From the NCBI RefSeq assembly GCF_014641595.1, contig NZ_BMIA01000002.1, positions 1,302,001 to 1,366,000 on the forward strand: a DNA stretch of 64,000 nucleotides, in the 5' to 3' direction. Every line of letters begins with the position of its first letter. The stretch's first letter is position 1. The DNA is from Dyadobacter endophyticus. GTDB lineage: Bacteria; Bacteroidota; Bacteroidia; Cytophagales; Spirosomataceae. The notes below the pieces were generated by a model, which was given only the letters and a program-made list of their open reading frames with translations, searched no databases and was not told the origin of the DNA. A program made the translations under genes and the position numbers. This document shows positions 51,813 to 60,346 of the stretch, one piece after another.

Positions 51813-52892
51813 ATGAATTATCAACATCTCGAAAAATATTACAGGGGGAAAAAGGTATTCCTGACCGGTCATACCGGATTCAAGGGAGCCTGGCTACTTT
51901 CCTGGCTACATACACTGGGAGCGCAAATTAAGGGTTACTCCCTGGCTCCTGAAAATGAGTATGACTTATACAACGTCATTGCTGGCGACTCCGTGTGCGA
52001 ATCGGTTATTGCCGACATTCTAGACAAGGAACGTCTCAAAAGTGAGCTAACTTCGTTTGCACCCGATTTTGTTTTCCATTTGGCTGCCCAGCCGCTGGTG
52101 CGGCTTTCGTACGAGATCCCTGCCGGGACTTTTGAAGTCAATGCGATTGGTACTGCCAATGTACTTGATGCGATACGGCTGCTCGATAAACCTTGTGCAG
52201 GCATTTTCATTACAACGGACAAGGTCTATGAAAACCAGGAATGGCAGTACCCGTACCGGGAAAACGATCGCCTGGGTGGCTACGATCCGTACAGCGCGAG
52301 TAAGGCGTGCGCGGAGCTGATCATCAGCTCTTACAGAAATTCTTTTTTTAGTCTGGCAAGCTATTCGAGACATCAAAAAGCGATAGCGAGTGCCAGAGCC
52401 GGAAATGTGATCGGCGGCGGTGACTGGGCCAAGGACCGGATCATACCGGATATCATCCGCGCCCTAAGGCAGGGACAACCGGTGTCGGTGAGAAATCCGC
52501 TTTCGGTGCGGCCGTGGCAACATGTGCTGGAACCCCTTGGCGGCTATCTGCATTTGGGAACAAAAATGATCGACGATCCCTTGACTTTCTCCGATGCGTG
52601 GAACTTCGGACCTTTGTCGGAAGATAATCTCACCGTGGAGGAGCTTGTGAATGTGGCGTTGCAAACGTGGGGAAAAGGTACTTATCAAAAACCAGGACTA
52701 CCCGACCAGCCGCATGAAGCCGGACTTCTGAAACTGGACATCAGCAACACCGTGGCCAATATGGGCTGGACGCCGAAATTTACCGCACGTGTGGCCATTC
52801 AGAATACGCTTGAATGGTACCTGAAAGTGGAACAGGGGGAGCAGGCCGTAGATTTGACGAGACAACAGATTGCACACTTTAGTCATGGATAA
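51813..52892 (+). CDS. rfbG: CDP-glucose 4,6-dehydratase
   Basis: A 359-residue extended SDR. The Rossmann loop T-G-H-T-G-F-K-G-A-W is at residues 18-27, V-Y-E-N near 138 and the catalytic Y-S-A-S-K near residues 166-170. Further typical pieces are G-G-G-D-W-A-K-D-R-I-I-P-D near 210 and R-P-W-Q-H-V-L-E-P-L-G-G-Y near 231. It converts CDP-glucose to CDP-4-keto-6-deoxyglucose with bound NAD. It follows rfbF by 10 bp and overlaps the next gene by 8 bp. Confidence 0.95.
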   Translation: MNYQHLEKYYRGKKVFLTGHTGFKGAWLLSWLHTLGAQIKGYSLAPENEYDLYNVIAGDSVCESVIADILDKERLKSELTSFAPDFVFHLAAQPLVRLSYEIPAGTFEVNAIGTANVLDAIRLLDKPCAGIFITTDKVYENQEWQYPYRENDRLGGYDPYSASKACAELIISSYRNSFFSLASYSRHQKAIASARAGNVIGGGDWAKDRIIPDIIRALRQGQPVSVRNPLSVRPWQHVLEPLGGYLHLGTKMIDDPLTFSDAWNFGPLSEDNLTVEELVNVALQTWGKGTYQKPGLPDQPHEAGLLKLDISNTVANMGWTPKFTARVAIQNTLEWYLKVEQGEQAVDLTRQQIAHFSHG

Positions 52893-53781
52893 AATTAAAG
52901 TCATTGTTCTGGGTGCTTCGGGATTTGTGGGACGTAATCTGGTTGAAGTCTTCCGGGAAAATGAATCCATCGAAGTTATTCCAGGGTCCAGCGCCGACAA
53001 GCCGGGCCATCTTTGGCTCGACATTCTCAATCCGGACACCTGGGCTAGCCTGACCGACTTACAGCCCGACATCGTGATAGACACAAGTGGTTACGGAGTG
53101 GTCAAATACCAGCAGGATCTGCATCTTCTCTACGATATCAATTACCTGAAGAAAAGAGATTTCCTCGACTACTTTGTTCAGAATCACCCGGATGTGTTCT
53201 GGATCCAGATCGGCACCGCATTCGAATACCAATTGGAACAGGAAACGTTAACCGAAGCGACTCCTTGTTTACCAAAAACACACTATGGAATTTCAAAACT
53301 GATGTTTTCGCAATATTTACTTCAAAAACCGGGCATACGCTTCTCCATACTCCGCCCGTTTGGCATGTTCGGCGAGGGCGAAGACAATTCAAAATTCTTC
53401 CCCCTGCTCATCAACGCACAGAGAAATAAAAAGACCATCGATCTCTCCGATGGCTCGCAGGGCAGGGATTACATGTACGTGCGCGATCTGGCTTCATTCA
53501 TCCTTTATAAAATCATTTCTCAAACATTGTCTGAGATCGAAAATCAGGTGATCAATCTTGGCTCGGGAACTTGTCACAGCCTTCGGGAAATGGCAGCATT
53601 TTTCGCGAAGGAAATCCCTGATTTTAATGCGGAACTCTGGAATTGGGGCGCCGTTGCGCAGAGATTGGGAGAAAACGACAAGTTTTATAATGCTTCTACG
53701 AAAGCCGCGTCTCTGGGCTTCAAAAACTTTAACTTACAGGAGGCGATCAGAAACACGGTAAAATATTATTACACTAACTAA
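52885..53781 (+). CDS. rfbS: NAD-dependent CDP-paratose/abequose synthase-like reductase
   Basis: A 298-residue extended SDR from ATG 52885, which overlaps the rfbG stop by 8 bp; the longer frame from 52870 lies inside rfbG. The cofactor loop V-L-G-A-S-G-F-V-G-R-N is at residues 7-17 and the catalytic Y-G-I-S-K near 135-139. L-R-P-F-G-M-F-G-E-G-E-D follows, and R-D-Y-M-Y-V-R-D-L-A-S near 196. In the Salmonella and Yersinia pathways an enzyme of this type reduces the C4 ketone to CDP-paratose (RfbS) or CDP-abequose (RfbJ). The presence of an epimerase three genes on favours paratose, so the symbol is tentative. Confidence 0.8.
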   Translation: MDKIKVIVLGASGFVGRNLVEVFRENESIEVIPGSSADKPGHLWLDILNPDTWASLTDLQPDIVIDTSGYGVVKYQQDLHLLYDINYLKKRDFLDYFVQNHPDVFWIQIGTAFEYQLEQETLTEATPCLPKTHYGISKLMFSQYLLQKPGIRFSILRPFGMFGEGEDNSKFFPLLINAQRNKKTIDLSDGSQGRDYMYVRDLASFILYKIISQTLSEIENQVINLGSGTCHSLREMAAFFAKEIPDFNAELWNWGAVAQRLGENDKFYNASTKAASLGFKNFNLQEAIRNTVKYYYTN

Positions 53782-53783
53782 CT

Positions 53784-55106
53784 ATGGAACAATTATTAGC
53801 TCAGCTAGCCAATATAGATCAGAACCTGTTGAATGCTCTTCTCCCCGCTATCCAGCAAAAGATAAAAAGAGAAATTATCCCGGGTGAAAGTTACATACCC
53901 GTAACAGGTAAAGTGATCGACGAACAAGACCTCCTGTACGGGATTGATTCGATGATTGACGGCTGGCTTACAACAGGACGCTTCGGAAAGAAATTCGAGT
54001 ACCAGTTTGCCAAGTATTTTGGTTCGAAATCTTCTATCCTGGTCAATTCCGGATCATCGGCTAACCTTTGTGCATTTTACGCACTTACCTCTCCAAAGCT
54101 CGGCGACAGGCAGATTATGCCAGGCGACGAAGTGATTACAGTGGCCGCGGGCTTTCCTACGACCGTAAACCCGATGATCCAGTACGGTGCCGTGCCGGTT
54201 TTTGTCGACATTGACATCCCTACCTACAATATCAAGGCTGAGCGCATCGAACAGGCCGTTTCGCCAAAGACAAAGGCAATCATGATCGCGCATACCCTCG
54301 GAAACCCGTTCAACTTGGATGTGGTCATGGAAGTTGCAAAAAAATACAATTTGTGGGTTATCGAAGACGACTGCGACTCCCTGGGTGCTACCTATCGTAA
54401 TCAGAAAACAGGTACTTTCGGCGATCTGGCAACGGTGTCTTTCTACCCCGCACACCACATTACCATGGGCGAAGGCGGTGCGGTTCTGATCAACAATGCA
54501 AGGCTGAAAATGATCGTCGAGAGCTTCCGCGACTGGGGCCGTGACTGTTATTGTGAAACAGGAAAGGACAATACCTGCCGCAAGCGCTTCGAATGGCAAC
54601 TTGGCGATCTTCCGTATGGTTACGACCACAAGTACACCTATTCTCATATCGGATTTAACCTAAAAGTGACGGACATGCAGGCGGCAATCGGTTTGAGTCA
54701 GTTGCAAAAAGCAGATGCATTCGTCGACAAACGCAGGATCAACCACCAATTACTGTACAACGTCCTTAAACCGTTCGAGGAGCACTTCATTCTTCACGAA
54801 GCAACCCCGCATAGTAATCCGAGCTGGTTTGGCTTTATGGTGACCATTCGTCCAGGCAGCAAGATCAACCGAAGCGACCTGACGCAATACCTTGAAGAAC
54901 AGAAGATCGGAACGCGTTTGCTTTTTGCAGGCAACCTGATCCGCCAACCAGCCTACAAGGGTATTGTCCACCGCGTTGAAGGCGACCTCACCAACACCGA
55001 CATCGTCATGAACGACTCGTTCTGGCTAGGTGTTTGGCCTGGTCTGAACCAAAACCACTACGATTATATCGCAGAAACGATCCGTCAATACATATCTACA
55101 CTATAA
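53784..55106 (+). CDS. rfbH: CDP-4-keto-6-deoxyglucose 3-dehydrase (E1/RfbH)
   Basis: A 440-residue PMP-dependent dehydrase that removes the C3 hydroxyl in 3,6-dideoxyhexose synthesis. Two diagnostic features are present. The usual lysine of aminotransferases is replaced by histidine (His224/His225 in Y-P-A-H-H-I-T-M-G-E-G-G). The iron-sulfur cysteines Cys197, Cys255, Cys257 and Cys265 fit the E1 pattern C-x57-C-x1-C-x7-C exactly. The rest is of DegT/DnrJ/EryC1 type: V-N-S-G-S-S-A-N-L near 90 and A-H-T-L-G-N-P near 172. It needs an electron-donating reductase (E3-like) that is not in this window. It starts 2 bp after the rfbS-like stop and ends 2 bp before the epimerase. Confidence 0.95.
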   Translation: MEQLLAQLANIDQNLLNALLPAIQQKIKREIIPGESYIPVTGKVIDEQDLLYGIDSMIDGWLTTGRFGKKFEYQFAKYFGSKSSILVNSGSSANLCAFYALTSPKLGDRQIMPGDEVITVAAGFPTTVNPMIQYGAVPVFVDIDIPTYNIKAERIEQAVSPKTKAIMIAHTLGNPFNLDVVMEVAKKYNLWVIEDDCDSLGATYRNQKTGTFGDLATVSFYPAHHITMGEGGAVLINNARLKMIVESFRDWGRDCYCETGKDNTCRKRFEWQLGDLPYGYDHKYTYSHIGFNLKVTDMQAAIGLSQLQKADAFVDKRRINHQLLYNVLKPFEEHFILHEATPHSNPSWFGFMVTIRPGSKINRSDLTQYLEEQKIGTRLLFAGNLIRQPAYKGIVHRVEGDLTNTDIVMNDSFWLGVWPGLNQNHYDYIAETIRQYISTL

Positions 55107-55108
55107 CT

Positions 55109-56128
55109 ATGCGCTATCTTATAACCGGAGGCTGCGGTTTTTTGGGTTCAAATCTAGGAGCAGAGGTGCTCAAAAGAGGTGACGAGCTATTCGTATTCGA
55201 TAACTTGTTCCGCTATGGCTCAGAGCAAAACCTTGCCTGGCTTAGGCAGCAAGGTGATTTCAAATTCTACCATGCCGATATCCGGTCTTATAACGACGTA
55301 GAATTCGCCATTCGCGAAACCAAGCCCGATGTAGTTTTCCATTTGGCCGGACAGGTGGCGATGACAACCTCCCTGGCAAACCCCCGGTTGGATTTCGAAA
55401 TCAATGTGCTCGGAGGGAATAACTTACTGGAATCCGTCCGCAAATATGCGCCGGAAGCGATTATAACATACTCCTCGACCAACAAAGTATACGGAGATTT
55501 CGATTGGGTGAACTTCCAGGAAACCCCCACCCGCTTCGAAGCGCAAAATTTCGAAAACGGTTTTAAGGAAGACATTCCGCTCCAGTTCCAATCGCCATAC
55601 GGCTGCTCAAAAGGCGCTACCGACCAATATATGCTGGACTATGCCAAAATGTTTGACCTCAAAACCATCGTCTTCAGGCATTCATCAATCTTCGGAGGCC
55701 GGCAATTCTCTACCTTTGACCAGGGATGGGTCGGCTGGTTTGTAAGACAGGCTGTCGATATAAAAAACGGCGTATTGAAGGATAAGTTTACCATTTCCGG
55801 AAACGGAAAACAGGTTCGGGATTTACTCTTTGCCGACGATCTGATCAACTGCTATTTTTCCGCGATTTCCAACACGGATCAAACTGTCGGAGAAGCATTC
55901 AATATCGGTGGAGGAATGGAAAACAGCTTATCGCTATTAGAATTGTTTAAAATTCTCGAGAACAAATTGGGAATCGAGATGGCTTATGAAGAGCTTCCGT
56001 GGCGGCAAAGCGACCAAAAAGTGTTCGTTGCCGATACTTCGAAAGCGCATTCACGTTTCGGTTGGGCTCCGCTTATTGGCAAGAACGAGGGCATTGATAG
56101 AATGATAGAATGGGTTTCGGGCAGTTAA
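55109..56128 (+). CDS. rfbE: CDP-paratose 2-epimerase-like (tyvelose synthase)
   Basis: A 339-residue extended SDR from ATG 55109, 2 bp after rfbH; earlier starts lie inside rfbH. The loop I-T-G-G-C-G-F-L-G-S-N is at residues 5-15, F-D-N-L-F-R-Y-G-S-E near 35 and the catalytic Y-G-C-S-K near 165. R-H-S-S-I-F-G-G-R-Q-F-S and Q-V-R-D-L-L-F-A-D-D are typical. In Salmonella and Yersinia RfbE inverts C2 of CDP-paratose to give CDP-tyvelose. Family resemblance to CDP-paratose epimerases is strong, but product specificity is inferred. The last 19 bp overlap the wzx gene. Confidence 0.85.
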   Translation: MRYLITGGCGFLGSNLGAEVLKRGDELFVFDNLFRYGSEQNLAWLRQQGDFKFYHADIRSYNDVEFAIRETKPDVVFHLAGQVAMTTSLANPRLDFEINVLGGNNLLESVRKYAPEAIITYSSTNKVYGDFDWVNFQETPTRFEAQNFENGFKEDIPLQFQSPYGCSKGATDQYMLDYAKMFDLKTIVFRHSSIFGGRQFSTFDQGWVGWFVRQAVDIKNGVLKDKFTISGNGKQVRDLLFADDLINCYFSAISNTDQTVGEAFNIGGGMENSLSLLELFKILENKLGIEMAYEELPWRQSDQKVFVADTSKAHSRFGWAPLIGKNEGIDRMIEWVSGS

Positions 56129-57456
56129 CCGGTCGTTTAGCCATTGATCAAAGCGAGAGAAGCAAGAATATAAATCGCCAGGTTCTTTTTTCGTTGCTTG
56201 CTAAGGGGATTGCTATGCTCATTTCACTGGTTCAGGTACCGCTGCTCTTCAAGCACCTTGGTAATGAGTCCTACGGGATATGGTTAACTATCCTTTCCGT
56301 TGCGTCCTGGCTCAGCCTGTCCGATATCGGGATCGGAAATGGGCTGCGCAACAGAGTGGCCGAAGCACTCGCATTAAACAATCGTACGGCAGCAAAAGAG
56401 TACGTATCGACAGCCTATGTATGCCTGGGTTCGATCATACTCGCGGTTTTGCTTTTGTGCCTCGCAGTAATTCCGTTTCTGGATTGGCAAAGCATTTTCA
56501 ACACGAGCAATTCATTGTCCAATACCATATTGCGAACGACGCTTTCATGGATTGTCGCATCGACACTCCTTGGGTTCATTCTTGCCCTGGCCAACCAGGT
56601 ATTGAACGCACTCCAGCAGAATTCCCTCACTGCCTGGCCGAATATCGTATTCGGTTCACTGTTCATTGGTGCAGTGTATCTTTTCCCACGGTTTATCAAT
56701 GGTAACCTGGGTGCGGTAGCATTCGTCTACTCGACTTTATACGTCGCAACATTCCTTGGCTTCTCGATTTTCGTTTACAAGACATGGCCTTTTCTATCCC
56801 CCTCAGCAAAGCTATTCAAGCGTAAGCACGTCAAGAACATCCTCAACATCGGGTTGAATTTCTTCATCATCCAGGTAGCGGCCATCATTATCTTCTCAAC
56901 AAGCAACTTCGTCATCATCAGACTATTAGGCCCCGCTCACGTATCCTATTTCAACATTACGTTCCGGGTTTTCAATATGATCAGCATCATACTTGCAATG
57001 GTGATGACTCCCCTGTGGTCAGCTTATACGGAAGCGTACCTGAAAAAAGACTACTCCTGGATTCGAGACCGGTTGAGGCTATTGAACACGTTGCTTATTC
57101 CCGTTTCCTTTGTCTTGATCCTCACAATCATTTATTTTGACAAGATTGTGGAATTATGGATGAAAACGAAAATGGAAACTCCGGCATACCTCCCATTGCT
57201 AATGGGCATATACACGCTGATTACGATATGGAACAATATCTATGCGTACTTTTTGAATGGTATTTCCCGTACCAAGGAACAGTTGTTCACTTCCGTCATC
57301 GCCATGGCCCTGAACCTGCCGCTTGCAGTCTTTCTGTGCAAGTACATGGAGATGGGCGTAAACGGAGTTGTACTCGCCTCCGTTATCTCGCTTGCATTTT
57401 TCGCATTTGTCGGACCCATTACCAGTTATAAAATACTGAGGAAGCATGACCACTAA
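56110..57456 (+). CDS. wzx: polysaccharide repeat-unit flippase (Wzx type)
   Basis: A 448-residue inner-membrane protein with about 12-14 helices. The early segment L-A-K-G-I-A-M-L-I-S-L-V-Q-V-P-L is followed by L-G-N-E-S-Y-G-I-W-L-T and L-S-D-I-G-I-G-N-G-L-R-N, which are standard in the polysaccharide biosynthesis (MATE-like) transporters. It moves the lipid-linked repeat unit across the inner membrane. The chosen start overlaps the epimerase gene by 19 bp and the stop overlaps the next gene by 11 bp, indicating coupled translation. Substrate structure is unknown. Confidence 0.9.
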   Translation: MGFGQLTGRLAIDQSERSKNINRQVLFSLLAKGIAMLISLVQVPLLFKHLGNESYGIWLTILSVASWLSLSDIGIGNGLRNRVAEALALNNRTAAKEYVSTAYVCLGSIILAVLLLCLAVIPFLDWQSIFNTSNSLSNTILRTTLSWIVASTLLGFILALANQVLNALQQNSLTAWPNIVFGSLFIGAVYLFPRFINGNLGAVAFVYSTLYVATFLGFSIFVYKTWPFLSPSAKLFKRKHVKNILNIGLNFFIIQVAAIIIFSTSNFVIIRLLGPAHVSYFNITFRVFNMISIILAMVMTPLWSAYTEAYLKKDYSWIRDRLRLLNTLLIPVSFVLILTIIYFDKIVELWMKTKMETPAYLPLLMGIYTLITIWNNIYAYFLNGISRTKEQLFTSVIAMALNLPLAVFLCKYMEMGVNGVVLASVISLAFFAFVGPITSYKILRKHDH

Positions 57457-58372
57457 CCCCCTCGTTTCAATAGTGATTCCTGTATACAACAGAGAAAAGC
57501 TAATCACAGCAACATTGGAATCGGCCCTTTCCCAAACCTACCCCAATTTTGAGGTAGTGGTGGTAGACAATCAAAGCACCGACAAAACCTGGGCTATTCT
57601 GCAAAGCATCGCTCAACAAGATAAAAGAGTAAGAGTGTTCCAGAATGAAACAAACGTAGGCCCTGTAAGAAACTGGGAACGGAGCTTTAACCTGGCGGAA
57701 GGTGAATATGTGAAGATACTCTGGTCTGATGATCTCATTGAAAGCGACTATCTTACGGAGACGATGGCTGTCTTTGAAGCTGATGTTGCTTTTGTAATGA
57801 CGGGCTATGAGGAAATCACGAGCGATGGGGAGGTATTGGACCAATCTTCATACCAACAGCATACCAACCTATCCGTCGAAGATTATCTGAAAGAGAAACT
57901 TTACAGCAACAACATTTCCTTCCCCGACTCTCCTGGTTGTGCAATATTCAGAAGATCGGATCTTGTCGAAAGCCTGATCGTAGATGTTCCCAATTCCGAT
58001 GAATTGAATTTTCCGCGGTATGGTGCGGGTAACGACCTGTTAATATTCTTGTTGTCAACGAGAAATCCGGCTTATAAAAGAATCGTTTGTATCGATAAAT
58101 ACCTTTCCAAATTCAAACATCATCAGGATTCCATCACCACTACCAACAGTACGAAGCTGAAAATTTACTACGACTGGGCCAAATGGTATTTTATTAAAAA
58201 TTACTACAACACCCAAGAGGTTAAGCGACAGTTCAAATCGAGGGTGTTTTTAAATACTTACAAGTATCGATATGGCCAGCGTCTCTTAAAGAACATCGAT
58301 GGAGCCGTAAGCATTTCGTTTCTTACAGAAAGAATGATCAACATCACAAAAAGAAAGCTGAGCTCCCGGTAA
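57446..58372 (+). CDS. GT2 family glycosyltransferase
   Basis: A 308-residue GT-A fold transferase. The N terminus I-V-I-P-V-Y-N-R-E-K-L-I-T-A-T and V-V-V-D-N-Q-S-T-D-K-T are the nucleotide-sugar-binding parts. The W-S-D-D near residues 92-95 is the likely metal-binding DxD equivalent. The C-terminal third is basic and helical, suited to membrane contact. It overlaps wzx by 11 bp. It probably adds one sugar of the repeat unit on the cytoplasmic side; which sugar cannot be told. Confidence 0.88.
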   Translation: MTTNPLVSIVIPVYNREKLITATLESALSQTYPNFEVVVVDNQSTDKTWAILQSIAQQDKRVRVFQNETNVGPVRNWERSFNLAEGEYVKILWSDDLIESDYLTETMAVFEADVAFVMTGYEEITSDGEVLDQSSYQQHTNLSVEDYLKEKLYSNNISFPDSPGCAIFRRSDLVESLIVDVPNSDELNFPRYGAGNDLLIFLLSTRNPAYKRIVCIDKYLSKFKHHQDSITTTNSTKLKIYYDWAKWYFIKNYYNTQEVKRQFKSRVFLNTYKYRYGQRLLKNIDGAVSISFLTERMINITKRKLSSR

Positions 58373-58393
58373 TCTATAACCCGATTTATTCTA

Positions 58394-59206
58394 ATGGATC
58401 GAAAACATCCGAAGATATCAGTAATAACTGTCGTTCGAAACGGTGAACAACACATTGAGGAAACCATTCAAAGTATCGTAAATCAAACTTACGACAATTT
58501 TGAATATATCATAATTGACGGTAAATCGACCGACAATACACTCAACATTATCCGCCGCTATGAATCGCAAATCACGTACTGGATCAGCGAAAGCGACAAA
58601 GGGATCTATGATGCTATGAATAAAGGGGTTCGTGCATCCACAGGCGACTGGCTATTATTCATCAATGCGGACGATTTCCTATTTGAACCGAATGTATTGG
58701 AAAAAGCGGCTCCCTTGCTGGCCGCAACCAAAAGCCTCGTCGCTTATGGAAATGTCCGACGGCTATATTCACAAGGCCCCGACCAGATTCTTGGCGCAGA
58801 ATGGTCGACGTTAAAGCATTATTGTATCAATATCAGGATGAATATTTCTCATCAAGGGACATTTCATTCAAAATCACTATTTGCAACCCGTCTTTTTGAT
58901 ACTACTTTTAAAATCGCTGGTGATTACGACCTCCTGCTTAGCTACCTCAAAGAACACGACGCAGCGTATCTCCCATTCACGATTGCAAAGATGAGAACGG
59001 AGGGAGTTAGCGCAACAGCGAGCAACACATTACTTCTCCGTGAAATCAGAAGAGCCCAAATTAACAACGGGGTTTATAAATCAATACCCTCATTTGCATG
59101 GTTTAAATCTGCCGCCCGGATAACGTTCTACGGAAAAATAATCAAATTAATAGGGATCGATAGGAAGGAGAAAATCAAAGGGATTTTAAATAAAATAAAA
59201 GGCTGA
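58394..59206 (+). CDS. GT2 family glycosyltransferase (WcaA-like)
   Basis: A 270-residue GT2 enzyme. It starts I-S-V-I-T-V-V-R-N-G-E-Q-H-I-E-E-T-I and has Q-T-Y-D-N-F-E-Y-I-I-I-D-G-K-S-T-D and S-E-S-D-K-G-I-Y-D-A-M-N-K-G, which mark a common capsule/colanic-acid-type subgroup. N-A-D-D near residue 94 is the likely metal site. The C terminus is Lys-rich. It lies 21 bp after the first GT2 gene and 24 bp before the polymerase. Donor sugar is unknown. Confidence 0.9.
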   Translation: MDRKHPKISVITVVRNGEQHIEETIQSIVNQTYDNFEYIIIDGKSTDNTLNIIRRYESQITYWISESDKGIYDAMNKGVRASTGDWLLFINADDFLFEPNVLEKAAPLLAATKSLVAYGNVRRLYSQGPDQILGAEWSTLKHYCINIRMNISHQGTFHSKSLFATRLFDTTFKIAGDYDLLLSYLKEHDAAYLPFTIAKMRTEGVSATASNTLLLREIRRAQINNGVYKSIPSFAWFKSAARITFYGKIIKLIGIDRKEKIKGILNKIKG

Positions 59207-59230
59207 ACCCACAATATTACAGAACGTTAG

Positions 59231-60346
59231 ATGCTTTACTATACCGTATTTTGCATTCTTATATTATTTGCTCTGCTCGAAATGGTGACAGTTCCGGAGC
59301 AGACAAAGAAAGCAATGTACATATTCCTGACGCTCTCATTTATCGTCATGGGTGGGTTACGTTGGAATACTGGTAATGACTGGCGCCCGTATCACAGCTT
59401 CTTCACGAAGTTTACTACCGACGACCCCTTCTTTCTAATCGCCATGGAGCCCGGCTACGTGAAATTCGTTCAGTTCCTGCGCATTTTCTCTTCAAGCTTT
59501 ACTTTTTACCTTATCGTCCTTTCCACTATTGCGATAGGCATAAAAACGACATTCTTCTACAAATATGCGGGAGCCATATTCTTGGCCGTGATCTTGTATT
59601 GGGGAACTGCCCTCGCCGACATCACCGCTGTAAGACAAACGCTTGCAGTCAGCCTGTGCGTTCTAAGCAGTCACTTTATCATAGAACGAAAACCTTGGCT
59701 ATTTGTCTTTTTCGTAATACTTGCGGCCCAGATTCACGTTACATCGTACATATTTCTGGTGTCATATTTCATATTTAATGCCGAATGGAGTGTACGGTCC
59801 AAATCCATCATCCTTATTGTCGCTGTGGCCATTGGAGCCTCGGGGATATCCGAAAGTCTACTCGAATTGATCGCCAACATTACACCGGCTGGGATTGGAC
59901 TTGACAGGATCAGCCAAAAGGCCCTGAATTATCTCGAGATCGGAAACGAGGTTGACCCCCAATATGAGCTAAGCAAAACACAACGCCTGACGGCCGCTAT
60001 TGCCAAGCGAGCAATTCTGCTCCCCGTTTTCTTTTACTTTCAGGAGCGGGTCACAATAAGAAAGGATTTATACAAAGGGTTTTTAAATCTTTACACATTT
60101 GGAAACATCCTGTTTTTCATTGTGGTAGATTTTATAACACTTCAGAGGGCCGCCACCTATTTCTATTTCTATGAAATACTTCTGCTTTGTATTATCTACG
60201 TAAATGTTAAAAGTAAGTCGATCTGGCTCATTTTAATTATTGCTTATTCGCTTTTTAAAATGTTATCGATTCTGGTGAATGCGATGGACCTGTTGGTGCC
60301 ATACATCTGGATTTTCTCAGAAGACACCTATCGTTTTGTTTATTGA
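59231..60346 (+). CDS. EpsG-type polysaccharide polymerase (Wzy-like)
   Basis: A 371-residue membrane protein with about nine to ten helices. The N-terminal G-L-R-W-N-T-G-N-D-W-R-P-Y near residues 38-50 is the EpsG-family hallmark. A-D-I-T-A-V-R-Q-T-L-A-V-S-L near 130-143 and A-Q-I-H-V-T-S near 169 are further conserved pieces. It is placed as the Wzy polymerase that joins repeat units in the periplasm, fitting with wzx and the chain-length protein in the cluster. Its stop shares one base with the next start (TGATG overlap). Confidence 0.87.
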   Translation: MLYYTVFCILILFALLEMVTVPEQTKKAMYIFLTLSFIVMGGLRWNTGNDWRPYHSFFTKFTTDDPFFLIAMEPGYVKFVQFLRIFSSSFTFYLIVLSTIAIGIKTTFFYKYAGAIFLAVILYWGTALADITAVRQTLAVSLCVLSSHFIIERKPWLFVFFVILAAQIHVTSYIFLVSYFIFNAEWSVRSKSIILIVAVAIGASGISESLLELIANITPAGIGLDRISQKALNYLEIGNEVDPQYELSKTQRLTAAIAKRAILLPVFFYFQERVTIRKDLYKGFLNLYTFGNILFFIVVDFITLQRAATYFYFYEILLLCIIYVNVKSKSIWLILIIAYSLFKMLSILVNAMDLLVPYIWIFSEDTYRFVY

